Source: Pseudocolwellia agarivorans
Lineage (GTDB): Bacteria; Pseudomonadota; Gammaproteobacteria; Enterobacterales; Alteromonadaceae
Direction: 5' to 3'
Length of the DNA stretch: 64,000 nt
Assembly: GCF_002000085.1 (NCBI RefSeq)
Contig: NZ_MUZU01000010.1
Span: 62,001 to 126,000, forward strand
The notes beneath the pieces are model-generated. The model ran no database searches. It saw nothing but the letters and a program-made list of their open reading frames with translations, and was not told the DNA's origin. Below, piece after piece: positions 1 through 8,765 of the stretch. Made by a program: the position numbers and the translations under genes. How positions within the stretch are numbered: position 1 is the first letter of the stretch; each line of letters opens with the position of its first letter.

Positions 1-1
1 T

Positions 2-1033
2 AATACTGCGAAAGAGCGTAAAGAACAGCTTCATCAACGTATTTTTGGTACAACAATCAATATAGATAAACATTGGCTCAATGCTTTACCTTTACTTCCA
101 AACGCTTCAAACGCTGTTATTTTAGGTATTGCATCAGACTGTGGTGGCGGTATTTTAAGAGGAGCTAATTGGGGACCGTTGTTTTTACGTTCATTTTTAT
201 TAGAGCAACACCCAGAACTAAATAGTTATGATTTAGGTGATATTAGAGTTATACCGCATTTGCTGCATGATAAGTATTTAAATGAAGCGACTATTTCAAA
301 TTGTCGAAAAGCACTTTATGGCAGTAGTGATAAATTATATCCCGTGTCGCCATTAAGTATTACAGAAGATGTGTTGCATGACTTTTATAGTGAGTTTCCA
401 AAAAAAGGTGTTTTTGGCATAGGTGGTGATCATTCAGTAAGTTATCCTTTAGTTAAAGCTTATTTACAGGGTAAGAAAAAACAAGGAATAAAAGCCGCAG
501 TTATTCATTTTGATGCGCATACCGACTTGCTTACTGAGCGTTTAGGTATCGACTTATGTTTTGGGTCGTGGTGTACACATATATTAGATGACTTACCAAG
601 CCCTGATTGTTTAATTCAAATAGGCATTCGTTCTAGTGGTAAGCCTAAATCACATTGGGAAAATACTTTTGGTGTGAAACAGCATTGGGCGGCGGAAGTT
701 AGAGCGCTTGGCGTTAACCCTATTGTTGAAAATATTATTAAACAGCTTACAGAGCAGAATATAGAAGAGCTATATGTGAGTTTTGACATAGATGCTATTG
801 ATGCTGAGTTTGCTTCAGCAACAGGAACACCTGAGCCTGATGGGCTTTACCCAAATGAAGCTTTACAAATAATAACTGCATTGGGTGAACGCTTTAATAT
901 TACCGGAGCAGATATGATGGAAATAGCGCCATTTACCAATAGCACTAGCCATAATGAAAACGCTAGAGAGATAACACTTTCAGTAGCAACAAAAATATCG
1001 GCATTGCTGATCAATTTTATGTCGAAAAACTAG
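2..1033 (+). CDS. Arginase/agmatinase-family hydrolase (5' end outside window)
   Basis: Binuclear-manganese ureohydrolase family (arginase, agmatinase, guanidinobutyrase, formimidoylglutamase), which hydrolyses a guanidino or formimino group in the cytosol. The frame is open from base 2, with no ATG before the family's N-terminal glycine-rich motif (DCGGGILRGANWGP), so the real start lies upstream of the window; an internal TTG at 179 is too late. Metal-site motifs are present in order: GGDHS, HFDAHTD and SFDIDAIDAEF, then GTPEPDGL. In that third motif Ala replaces the Pro usual after the second Asp (DIDAIDP in most members). The gene overlaps the convergent Lrp gene by 4 bp. The exact substrate cannot be read from sequence; nearby permease, carboxypeptidase and DUF917 genes suggest a nitrogenous compound. 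Confidence 0.88.
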   Translation, partial: NTAKERKEQLHQRIFGTTINIDKHWLNALPLLPNASNAVILGIASDCGGGILRGANWGPLFLRSFLLEQHPELNSYDLGDIRVIPHLLHDKYLNEATISNCRKALYGSSDKLYPVSPLSITEDVLHDFYSEFPKKGVFGIGGDHSVSYPLVKAYLQGKKKQGIKAAVIHFDAHTDLLTERLGIDLCFGSWCTHILDDLPSPDCLIQIGIRSSGKPKSHWENTFGVKQHWAAEVRALGVNPIVENIIKQLTEQNIEELYVSFDIDAIDAEFASATGTPEPDGLYPNEALQIITALGERFNITGADMMEIAPFTNSTSHNENAREITLSVATKISALLINFMSKN

Positions 1034-1545
1034 CTTTCTTCAAAAGAAGAGTCGTCTAACCATTTTAATTGAGCTAAAGGGTAACCTAAAAACCATTTAG
1101 CTCGATCTAAGACTATTCTAGTGTTAATGCGTTTTATTGATAAGGTTTCATCGTCGCTTAATTTATTACAAAAGTCGTTAAGCTTATTAATATTAGAAAA
1201 ACAGCTTAATGAAATATAATCTACGTCACCACTTAATTGTAAGCAATCCATAATTTCAGGTATGTCTTGTAACGCATTGGCGAATTTTCTTCGGGTAGGA
1301 GCGCTGTTATCGTTTAAGGTAAATTCGATATAAGAAAATACGTGTTCGCAAAGTTGGTCTAGGTTTACGTCAGCATGAAAAGACCTAAAATAGCCAGCTT
1401 CTTTTAAAGATTTAACCCTTTGAAAACAAGCGCTTGGTGATAGGTTTACTTTTTCAGCCAATTCAATATTTGTTAAATCAGCTTGTAAGTGTAAACAAGC
1501 GAGTATTTTTCTATTATAACTGTCTATTTTAATCACTTTTTTCAT
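1030..1545 (-). CDS. Lrp/AsnC-family transcriptional regulator
   Basis: 171-residue protein with an N-terminal winged helix-turn-helix (about residues 5-60, including NIELAEKVNLSPSACFQRVKSL, typical of Lrp/AsnC) followed by a C-terminal alpha-beta ligand-binding (RAM) domain ending near VLDRAKW. These regulators bind amino acids or related effectors and control neighbouring catabolic genes. It converges on the arginase-family gene (4-bp overlap) and diverges from the TonB receptor across 232 bp, so the receptor promoter and its own promoter share one intergenic region. It is the likely local regulator of the 1-8 kb locus; that is inferred from position only. Confidence 0.9.
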   Translation of the reverse strand: MKKVIKIDSYNRKILACLHLQADLTNIELAEKVNLSPSACFQRVKSLKEAGYFRSFHADVNLDQLCEHVFSYIEFTLNDNSAPTRRKFANALQDIPEIMDCLQLSGDVDYISLSCFSNINKLNDFCNKLSDDETLSIKRINTRIVLDRAKWFLGYPLAQLKWLDDSSFEES

Positions 1546-1777
1546 GTATTAAGTGCTCTCATTGTTTAATGCTCTAATCATATTAACTTATTATCTCTTT
1601 ATGTAACCTAAAGATTTATTGTTGATAATAGCTAAATCAAAATAAATGTAGTCTCAGAATATACTATTACAAAATAATATTTTTTTATAAACACTCATAA
1701 TTAATTTAACCCTAGAGTTTAAGTGGCTATTAACACTTAATTACCTAATAATAAATACAAAGCATTAAGGCTTCACT

Positions 1778-3934
1778 ATGAGTAAATCTAAAACGATAAG
1801 TAAAGTATTTTGTAAATCACTTGTTTCATGTGCAATTAGTTTATCATTATTTTCATCGGTTCAAGCGGTTGAAGATGAAGCAATAAAGGAAAAAGAAGCT
1901 TCAATTGAGAAAATAACTATTTCTGCCCGTGGCCGTATTGAAACTATTCAGAATGTTCCTGATTCTGTAACAGCATTTACTTCAGACATGATTGAAGGTT
2001 CTCGTATTACTAATTTTCGAGATGTTGCTAACATGACGCCCAACCTGAGTGCTCTTGATAACTTTAGGCCTGGCTTAGCGCGAATTACTATTAGGGGATT
2101 AATTACACCACAAGTGGGCGATCCACCATTAGCTTTTGTTGTTGATGGCGTTACCGCACCTGATCTTGAATTTATAAACCAAGACTTAGTTGATATTGAA
2201 CGTATTGAAGTTATGCGTGGTGCTCAAGGAGCTTTATATGGCCGTGGTGCAGTAGGTGGCGCGGTTATTGTTACTACCAAACAACCGATTGAAGATTTAG
2301 AAGGTTCAGTTAAAGCCTCTTATGGTAATGGCAATACTTATAATATTAGTGGTGTTTTATCAGGTTCACTTAATGAAAAAGATACGGCTTATTTTCGTGT
2401 AGGTGGTTATACAAAAAGTACCGATGGATTAATTGATGATGACTTTTTAGGTGAGGAAGCTGATTACTCAGAAGAAGACTCTATTTTTGGTCAGCTTCAA
2501 TTTGAGCTCTTTAACGACACAAGTTTAAACTTAAAAGCTAGGTATACTACAAGTACAGCAGGTTTTGCTTATTATCAGAACGTATCGGCCGATACGATCG
2601 AAGACTTTTCAATTAATACCTCTAATAATATTAAAAACAAAGACGAAAGAGATGTGTACGAGTTAAGTGCTAAATTAACGCAAGAATATGACTTAGGTAC
2701 ACTTGATTTTATTACCTCGTATAGCAAATCTGAAAACGAACATTTTTATGATGGCGACTATTCTGCTGATCCAACAGTTATTGATGATGGCATATCGTTT
2801 AGAGCTCCGCTTGGTACAGAAGGCTTATTCGATGTTGAATCGTTAACGGTTGAAACACGATTTACTTCTCAAGGCGATCAGCCATTACGTTGGGCAGTAT
2901 CTGCTTTTTATCAAGATAAAGAGCGTGATAATACTATTAACTTTTTTGATGATTTTAATGGCGGAGAGCGTGAAACCCGTGCCGACTTTTCAAATGATCA
3001 AATTAATTTTGTCATAGCAGATATTAATAGTAGTGAAGCTTGGGCTGTGGCAGGGCAAGTGAACTACGATATAACCGAAAAGCTAGAAATTACGGGGGCT
3101 TTACGTTACGACCACGACTCAAGAGAGTCGTTTGATCCTAATTTTGCTAATGATACCTTTGCCAAGAAAGATTTCAGCCAATTACAGCCCAAAGTGACTA
3201 TTGCTTATCAAATACAAGAAGATGTACTTATCTACACTGGCTATTCAAAAGGTTTTAGAAGTGGTGGTTTTAATGAACCTGCTGAAGGTATTGTTAGAAC
3301 TTTTGATAAAGAAGTTTCAGACAGCTACGAAGCAGGCTTTAAATCAACATTATTTGATAATACCGTTACCATTAATGGCGCTATTTTTTCGATAGAACAA
3401 GATAATGCACAAATTACACAATTTAATGTTGAAACCTTTACTTTAGAGAATTTAGGAATTGATGAAGTTGAAACTAAGGGGCTTGAGTTAGAAGTTGGAG
3501 TAGCGATCACCGAAAACTTAGACTTACGTTTAAGTGCTGGTTTAATTGATTCAGAAATTACTGAATTTAAAAGACGCCCTAACTTAGAGGGAGAATCACA
3601 GTTTTGGGTCGCTGACTATAATTATTCCGCTTCTATTAATCACTTTTTTGAACTAAACGAAACGTGGTCGCTTATTTCGCGTGCTGATATTCAAATAACG
3701 GGACCTAAGTCATTTAATCTTGAATTACCCGAAATTAAATCGTCGCAATATACCTTTGTAAATGCAGGTATCGGAATAAAATCAGAAGAAATAACCATTC
3801 AGTTTTATGTGAAAAATTTAACTGATGAAAGGGGGATAGAAGATATCTTTATTTTTGGTGATGGTGTTACCGATTTAGCTCGTCAACCTAACAGACCACG
3901 TAGTTTCGGGTTAGAAGCCATATATAGTTTTTAA
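1778..3934 (+). CDS. TonB-dependent outer-membrane receptor
   Basis: 718-residue beta-barrel receptor for energised uptake across the outer membrane. The N-terminal signal peptide ends near SVQA (residue 30). It is followed by a TonB-box-like stretch (IEKITISARG), a plug domain (QNVPDSVTAFTSDMI ... VMRGAQGALYGRGAVGGAVIVTT, about residues 55-170) and a long barrel ending in a C-terminal aromatic residue (YSF). The length is normal for small-ligand receptors and shorter than the roughly 1000-residue receptors later in the window. A terminator-like hairpin follows at 3974, then the permease gene, suggesting outer- and inner-membrane steps for one substrate. The ligand is unknown; context favours a nitrogen compound rather than a polysaccharide. 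Confidence 0.92.
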   Translation: MSKSKTISKVFCKSLVSCAISLSLFSSVQAVEDEAIKEKEASIEKITISARGRIETIQNVPDSVTAFTSDMIEGSRITNFRDVANMTPNLSALDNFRPGLARITIRGLITPQVGDPPLAFVVDGVTAPDLEFINQDLVDIERIEVMRGAQGALYGRGAVGGAVIVTTKQPIEDLEGSVKASYGNGNTYNISGVLSGSLNEKDTAYFRVGGYTKSTDGLIDDDFLGEEADYSEEDSIFGQLQFELFNDTSLNLKARYTTSTAGFAYYQNVSADTIEDFSINTSNNIKNKDERDVYELSAKLTQEYDLGTLDFITSYSKSENEHFYDGDYSADPTVIDDGISFRAPLGTEGLFDVESLTVETRFTSQGDQPLRWAVSAFYQDKERDNTINFFDDFNGGERETRADFSNDQINFVIADINSSEAWAVAGQVNYDITEKLEITGALRYDHDSRESFDPNFANDTFAKKDFSQLQPKVTIAYQIQEDVLIYTGYSKGFRSGGFNEPAEGIVRTFDKEVSDSYEAGFKSTLFDNTVTINGAIFSIEQDNAQITQFNVETFTLENLGIDEVETKGLELEVGVAITENLDLRLSAGLIDSEITEFKRRPNLEGESQFWVADYNYSASINHFFELNETWSLISRADIQITGPKSFNLELPEIKSSQYTFVNAGIGIKSEEITIQFYVKNLTDERGIEDIFIFGDGVTDLARQPNRPRSFGLEAIYSF

Positions 3935-3973
3935 GTTAGACATGTTTAGCCCAGCTTAAGGTGCTAAGCTTTT

Positions 3974-4018
3974 ATCAGCCTTTTAGTATTATTTTAGTAT
4001 TAGGAGGCTGATTTTTTT
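3974..4018 (+). terminator. Hairpin with T-tract after TonB receptor gene
   Basis: ATCAGCC and GGCTGAT form a 7-bp stem followed by six T. It lies between the receptor stop and the permease start (4035), so permease expression needs read-through or a promoter inside this short gap. Confidence 0.6.
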
Positions 4019-4034
4019 AATAGGTGTCTACTTT

Positions 4035-5339
4035 ATGAACGATAAAAAAACATGTACAAATGATATTTTAGAAGACTACGCCACTAGCCCCGTACCAGAA
4101 GATAAAACTATTGGTGGTGTACGTATTGGGATGATAAACGGCGGATTAGCGTTTGCTGTTCCTGGGTTAATTACAGGACTAGAAATAGGGAAGGGGTTAG
4201 GGCTTGAACAAAGTATATATGCTTTTATATTAGGTGGATTCATACTGTCTGTTTTAGGTTATGTAACCGGTCTTGTAGGAATGTATAACCGACTTGCTTC
4301 ATGCATGATGATGAAGTTTGTTTTTGGTCGTGTAGGTGCCAATATATTAAGTTTAGCTTTTGTGTTGTCACTACTCGGTTGGTATGGAGTAAATATTGAT
4401 GTTTTTAGTAAGGTTATACAAGAACTTATACAAGATACCTGTGACTATACAGCCACAATTTGGTTATTAGAAATTGTTATTGGTGTATTAATAACACTCA
4501 CCACTATTTTAGGCTTTAAACTTTTAGAAAAACTTTCGAGTTTACTTGTTCCTGTGCTTTTTCTTATTGTTATATATATGCTTTATCAAAGTATGGGGTA
4601 TAGCGCTAATGAGCTTAATATACCTACTGAAACTACTAATTTTACTTTTGGGGAGGCAGTGTCAGCCGTTGTGGGGAGTTTTATTGTAAGCGTGGTGTTA
4701 ATGCCTGACTTTACACGATTCTCAGCCACTAAAAAAGGTACGTTTATCGCTTCATTTTTACCTTTTTTATTCATTAATAATTTTGTTTATATTGTTGCAG
4801 CTATTGCAGGATTAGCTGTGGTAAATAATGATGTTTTACAAGTTATGTTGGCGCTTGGTTTAGGCGGTTTTGCTTTTGTTTTATTGATTACATCAGGCTG
4901 GGTTACCAGTGTTATTAATTTGTATAGTTCAGCGTTAGGCTTAAACGCTATTACGCGAAAGTGGCCTGAATGGAAAGTTATTATATTTGTAGGGATTTTA
5001 GGGACATTTATTGCATCCTTTAACTTACTTGATAACTTTACTAGTTTTCTTTTTGGCTTATCTACTATCTTTACACCTGTTGCGGCGATTTATGTTATTG
5101 ATTTCTTTGTTATTAGAAAGAAACAGCGTTATGTTGTAGAAGAATTGTCAGCGGTGAGTAAAGTTAATGTAGTCGCGCTTGTCGCTTGGGCAGTAGGTAT
5201 TGTGGTTTCTATGTTAACTAATCAAGGGTATTTCACGCTTACAACAATAGAAGTATGTGATTCACTCTTAATTACCGCTCCTGTTTACTATCTATTAATG
5301 AAAATTAATCCTAAATTTAATACCAATCCTGTTCATTAA
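4035..5339 (+). CDS. NCS1 / CodB-type nucleobase-cation symporter
   Basis: 434-residue inner-membrane protein with about twelve hydrophobic segments. The N-terminal part (VPEDKTIGGVRIGMINGGLAFAVPGL) resembles the purine-cytosine permease branch of the NCS1 family, which takes up cytosine, hydantoins or related N-heterocycles with a cation. A further motif, SVVLMPDFTRFS, fits the conserved NCS1 core. It lies 100 bp downstream of the TonB receptor and close to the DUF917 gene, a family repeatedly found beside hydantoin-type enzymes and CodB-like permeases. I infer import of a cyclic ureide or thiohydantoin-like compound, but cytosine or another base remains possible. Confidence 0.85.
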   Translation: MNDKKTCTNDILEDYATSPVPEDKTIGGVRIGMINGGLAFAVPGLITGLEIGKGLGLEQSIYAFILGGFILSVLGYVTGLVGMYNRLASCMMMKFVFGRVGANILSLAFVLSLLGWYGVNIDVFSKVIQELIQDTCDYTATIWLLEIVIGVLITLTTILGFKLLEKLSSLLVPVLFLIVIYMLYQSMGYSANELNIPTETTNFTFGEAVSAVVGSFIVSVVLMPDFTRFSATKKGTFIASFLPFLFINNFVYIVAAIAGLAVVNNDVLQVMLALGLGGFAFVLLITSGWVTSVINLYSSALGLNAITRKWPEWKVIIFVGILGTFIASFNLLDNFTSFLFGLSTIFTPVAAIYVIDFFVIRKKQRYVVEELSAVSKVNVVALVAWAVGIVVSMLTNQGYFTLTTIEVCDSLLITAPVYYLLMKINPKFNTNPVH

Positions 5340-5359
5340 GTTTATAGGGACAACCTATA

Positions 5360-5405
5360 AAATCAGCTTAGCCTTAATTAAAATAAAGTTAAGCTGATTT
5401 ATTTT
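5360..5405. terminator. Bidirectional terminator between permease and carboxypeptidase
   Basis: AAATCAGCTTA and TAAGCTGATTT form an 11-bp perfect stem followed by ATTTTA. It separates the convergent permease (stop 5339) and M14 carboxypeptidase (stop 5416). Confidence 0.65.
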
Positions 5406-5415
5406 AACCTAGCAT

Positions 5416-6531
5416 TTATATTTCTTCTAAAATACGCGCTATAGGGGTTAATAGTTGTGTACCCATTTTGATACTACGCTCAGGCGACCAGCCACATTTA
5501 GGGTCAGGGTTGTACTTATTATCTAAAAAAGGTAATTCGATAGTAAGAGATAAACATCCATATAAATAGCCTATCTGATGACAAGCAATATCCAACAATG
5601 CTTGATTCGGTTCATCTGTTGGATAGCCATTCTCAATTGAAAAATCTATTGTTTCTTCATTGAAATAACGTCTAAAGTTTTTGTCTAAGCTCGCTTGCTT
5701 TTCAGTAAAGTTTGGAATGCCTTCACAGCCTGCAGCAAAGGTAAATGGGCGGTCTTCATCACCATGTATATCTAAAAATAAATCAACGCCAGTTTTCTTC
5801 ATTAAGTCTAATACGTAAAAAGATTCTGGTGTTTTTTCAGCGCAAGGAGTATTCCAAGATCTATTTAGGTCTATACCACTTCCATTGGTGCGTATATTGC
5901 CAGCGATACTTCCGTCAGGGTTCATGTTAGGAACAATATACAATGTTGCTTTAGACAGTATGCTGTGTCCGTCTTTTTTGAGCAATTCTTGTAAAAAACC
6001 TTCCATTAACCATTCGCTCATTGTTTCAGCTGGGTGTTGACGAGCAATAATCCATATCGATTTTTTGTGTGGTGAAGATGAACCAATTTGTAATACTTCC
6101 ACTTGGTTTTTATTAACGGTTTCAATCGTTTTTACTAAAGAGCATTGTGGGTGAGCTAAAGATTTTCCTATTAAATCGATATGACGCTCATATGAATAAG
6201 GAGCAAATAAAGCATAATAAGTAATAGGAGAGTCTGACTTATCTTTGAAAGATAATGTTTTGCCGTCGTAATGCGTGTTAATACGACGCCATTCTTTTCT
6301 ATCAGAAGAGGCAACAATAGTACAAGTATCCCAAGCTTCAGGAAATGAAGCTTCATCGGCATTGTCTATATAATATTGACAGTCTAATCCTTGGATATTT
6401 GATGCCCTAAAATAAAACCATTGTTTATGATCTGCATTAATATCTTTGCGAAGATGTAAGCGCACATTTGTGTGTGAGTCTGTGCTTATAACGGTAATAT
6501 TGCCGCTATCGAAATTAGAATCTATTCTCAT
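5416..6531 (-). CDS. M14 zinc carboxypeptidase, cytosolic carboxypeptidase type
   Basis: Metallocarboxypeptidase of the M14 family, closest in layout to bacterial cytosolic carboxypeptidases: an N-terminal beta-sandwich (residues about 1-110, RIDSNFDSGNITV) and then the peptidase domain. Zinc and catalytic residues are visible: HPAE (about H166/E169), DLNRSW, DIHGDE (about H256) and the catalytic Glu in TIELPF (about E332). There is no signal peptide, so it should act in the cytoplasm. I start it at 6531: an AGAGGG ribosome site precedes that ATG, while the longer reading from 6576 adds 15 residues encoded partly by a short interspersed repeat. It is convergent with the permease gene and probably trims a peptide or amide linked to the imported nitrogen compound. 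Confidence 0.88.
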   Translation of the reverse strand: MRIDSNFDSGNITVISTDSHTNVRLHLRKDINADHKQWFYFRASNIQGLDCQYYIDNADEASFPEAWDTCTIVASSDRKEWRRINTHYDGKTLSFKDKSDSPITYYALFAPYSYERHIDLIGKSLAHPQCSLVKTIETVNKNQVEVLQIGSSSPHKKSIWIIARQHPAETMSEWLMEGFLQELLKKDGHSILSKATLYIVPNMNPDGSIAGNIRTNGSGIDLNRSWNTPCAEKTPESFYVLDLMKKTGVDLFLDIHGDEDRPFTFAAGCEGIPNFTEKQASLDKNFRRYFNEETIDFSIENGYPTDEPNQALLDIACHQIGYLYGCLSLTIELPFLDNKYNPDPKCGWSPERSIKMGTQLLTPIARILEEI

Positions 6532-6556
6532 TTTTAACCCTCTGTACAATAAATAT

Positions 6557-6616
6557 TTATACCCGTAACCATTCAAGATGCACTCTGAAATAGGTATCTT
6601 GATTAGTAACGGTATT
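6557..6616. repeat. Short MITE-like repeat, end-to-end copy
   Basis: About 60 bp consisting of the two terminal inverted repeats of the element seen in full at 14499-14699, with the internal part missing: TATACCCGTAACCATTCAAG on the left and an imperfect complement ending TAACGGTATTA on the right. It sits in the promoter gap between the divergent M14 and DUF917 genes, where it could affect both transcripts. Confidence 0.7.
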
Positions 6617-6778
6617 ACTCTGTGTTTAGTGTGTAATAAAAGCTAAAAATTAAATTGTTTTATCGTAACGTCTGAAAAAATTTAAATTTGATTTGATAGA
6701 GCTATTCGAAACTTTAATTTTTTAATATTGGTTATTATTTTTAGCAACTAAAATTCTGACAACGGCGTTAGTAAATAC

Positions 6779-7900
6779 ATGAAATTTAAAAATTTAACTA
6801 AAGAAGATTTATCCGATATTTTATATGGCTGTACTATTTTAGGAACTGGCGGAGGAGGAGATCTTGATGAAGGTTTTCATTATATAAATAAAGCATTTGA
6901 GGCAGGGAAAGAATTTAAACTTATAGATTTTGACCATGTACCAGATGATGCAAATATTTGTACACCTTACATGTTAGGCGCTATTTCTGAATTATCTGCT
7001 CAGGAGGAGCTAGAGTATAGCGAATTACCTCAAAGTGGGGAGCCTTCTATTATGACGGCTTTCCGTAGGCTAGAAGAATTCACAGGTGATTCATATTTTG
7101 GCACTATTTGTTGTGAATTAGGTGGGGCGAATACGGCGATTTCATTCTACGTTGCCGCAATGAGTAACGGTTATATTATTGATGCTGATCCTGCTGGTAG
7201 AGCTGTGCCTGAAATAACCCATTCAACTTATTACTTAAATAATTTACCCGCAGCACCTATTGTTGCTGCAAACGAGTTTGGTGAATGTTTTGTTTGTGAA
7301 AATGTGAAAGACGATATGCGTGCAGAGCGTTTGGTACGAGCTTTAGCTAAAGTAAGTCGTAATGATATTGCTGCTATTGATCATGCAACTGAGGCTAAAA
7401 ACTTAAGAGGAGCTGTAATTCAAGGCACTATCTCTACTGCATTAGAGCTAGGTAAAGCCTACCGTTTAGCTAAAGAAAATGGTGACGATATTGCTCAAGT
7501 TATTGCCGAAAAAGGCGATGGCTATGTTGCCTTTAGAGGAAAAACCCAAAGTTTTAACTTTGAGACAAAAGATGGGTTTACGCTTGGTTATATTGAGATA
7601 AAAGGTGTAAATAACTTTGACGGTGATATTTATTCGATTGACGTTAAAAATGAAAACATGCTCGCCCGTAAAAGTGGTGTAATTGATGTTACTATTCCTG
7701 ATCTTATATGCTGTATTGATCTCGATAAAGGTGAACCTATCACCAACCCTAATCACCTTGTTGGTATGAATGTCGCTGTTATTATCTTACCCGCACCTAA
7801 AGAGTTTTTAACTGAAAAAGGATTAAAAGCTTTTGGACCAGAGTATTTAGGTTTAGCTGATGAGTATTTTTCTGCGGTAGATAAACACTTTAATCGGTAA
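6779..7900 (+). CDS. DUF917 protein, S-methyl-thiohydantoin desulfurase-like
   Basis: 373-residue cytoplasmic protein of the DUF917 family. A glycine-rich N-terminus (ILGTGGGGDLDEGF, about residues 20-33) and the FGTICCELGGANTAISFYVA segment are characteristic, and the C-terminal part (DLICCIDLDKGEPITNPNHLVGMNVAVIILPAP) is the usual second domain. Family knowledge: some members desulfurate S-methyl thiohydantoins, and many lie next to hydantoinase genes and CodB-like permeases. Here no hydantoinase is visible; neighbours are the permease, an M14 carboxypeptidase and an arginase-family hydrolase. The start is ATG at 6779 with only a weak upstream ribosome site. The function is family-level only; the true substrate is unknown. 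Confidence 0.85.
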   Translation: MKFKNLTKEDLSDILYGCTILGTGGGGDLDEGFHYINKAFEAGKEFKLIDFDHVPDDANICTPYMLGAISELSAQEELEYSELPQSGEPSIMTAFRRLEEFTGDSYFGTICCELGGANTAISFYVAAMSNGYIIDADPAGRAVPEITHSTYYLNNLPAAPIVAANEFGECFVCENVKDDMRAERLVRALAKVSRNDIAAIDHATEAKNLRGAVIQGTISTALELGKAYRLAKENGDDIAQVIAEKGDGYVAFRGKTQSFNFETKDGFTLGYIEIKGVNNFDGDIYSIDVKNENMLARKSGVIDVTIPDLICCIDLDKGEPITNPNHLVGMNVAVIILPAPKEFLTEKGLKAFGPEYLGLADEYFSAVDKHFNR

Positions 7901-8067
7901 TGACTACTTAGGTATTTTAAGTAAAAGTAGGGAGTTAATACCAAGTCATTTTGTTCTATTATTAACTCTAACCTCGTGTCTAGTCGTAATTTAGGACATG
8001 AGGTATTACTTAAATAATATCCCGAAAGTTAATATTTTACTTATTTACATAAATAGCTAAAGCTGAA

Positions 8068-8460
8068 TTAAAATGAAATAGGACGTCTTTTCGCTGGTGT
8101 TGATGGCATTGGCGTTTCCTGCTTAACAGCCTGTTGCTGAGTGTTTTTATTGCTGCTTCTTGATTGAGCTGTTTTTACTTTTGTTTTTGCTTTTTGAGCT
8201 TTAGCCTGTTTTATATCTTCAGAAGTATTTGCGGGCTTATTACATGCTACTTGTACTAGCTCACCATTAAATTCGATAATATCGTTATTGTATATTTTTT
8301 TTCTTTTTTGAAATTCCACTTCACCATTTAAATAAACATAGCCTTCGCTGATCACTATTTTAGCTTCACCGCCACCAGACACCATATTGGCTATTTTTAA
8401 TAATTTACATAATTCTATTGGTTGAGATGAAATAGAAACAGTAGGGTAGTCGTCAGACAT
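8068..8460 (-). CDS. S4-domain RNA-binding protein, YbcJ type
   Basis: 130 residues. The first 70 form an S4 RNA-binding domain in the YbcJ arrangement (IELCKLLKIANMVSGGGEAK...EGYVYLNGEVEFQKRKKIYNNDIIEFNG). The remaining 55 are a low-complexity tail rich in Lys, Gln, Ser and Ala (IKQAKAQKAKTKVKT), ending PAKRRPISF. Typical YbcJ proteins are about 70 residues, so the basic tail is an addition, probably a disordered RNA-contacting extension. It is a single gene with no close partner. Its role in the cell is unproven beyond RNA binding, probably linked to ribosome assembly. Confidence 0.85.
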   Translation of the reverse strand: MSDDYPTVSISSQPIELCKLLKIANMVSGGGEAKIVISEGYVYLNGEVEFQKRKKIYNNDIIEFNGELVQVACNKPANTSEDIKQAKAQKAKTKVKTAQSRSSNKNTQQQAVKQETPMPSTPAKRRPISF

Positions 8461-8523
8461 TGAATTTTCTCTATAAAAGGCGGTGTAATAAAAGCGCTAG
8501 TTTATCACATAATTTATACTTCG

Positions 8524-8648
8524 TTATTAACTTTAGTCAGGTTCCTACATGGATGTAGACCTTAGATTTTGTTTGGAACATGAAATCTGTGCCTAAATTG
8601 TTTTTAGTTCCCATTGAAACCTGCATCATGAATGGTTACGGGTATATA
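8524..8648. repeat. MITE-like repeat, left-truncated copy
   Basis: About 125 bp closely matching the right two thirds of the element at 14499-14699. It runs from TTATTAACTTTAGTCAGG through CATGAAATCTGTGCCTAAAT to the right end GAATGGTTACGGGTATA. The left terminal repeat is absent. It occupies much of the 305-bp gap between the S4 gene and the DUF1800 gene (8461-8765); nothing else recognisable is there. Confidence 0.75.
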
Positions 8649-8765
8649 AGCCGCTATTATCGCATCAGCGTTTTTTAGTATTTGATGTAAAGATACGTAA
8701 AACAATTAGCATAAGTTGATGCTTGCTATTACTGTAAGTTAATAGTTTTATTTGAGGTAAGTAAT

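Noticed and set aside
6532-6576. N-terminal extension of the M14 carboxypeptidase by 15 residues
   Set aside because: The extra codons run into the MITE-like repeat; the ATG at 6531 has an AGAGGG ribosome site and matches the family's N-terminus.
7466-7756. 96-residue antisense frame inside the DUF917 gene
   Set aside because: Entirely inside a convincing gene on the other strand; composition is that of a shadow frame.
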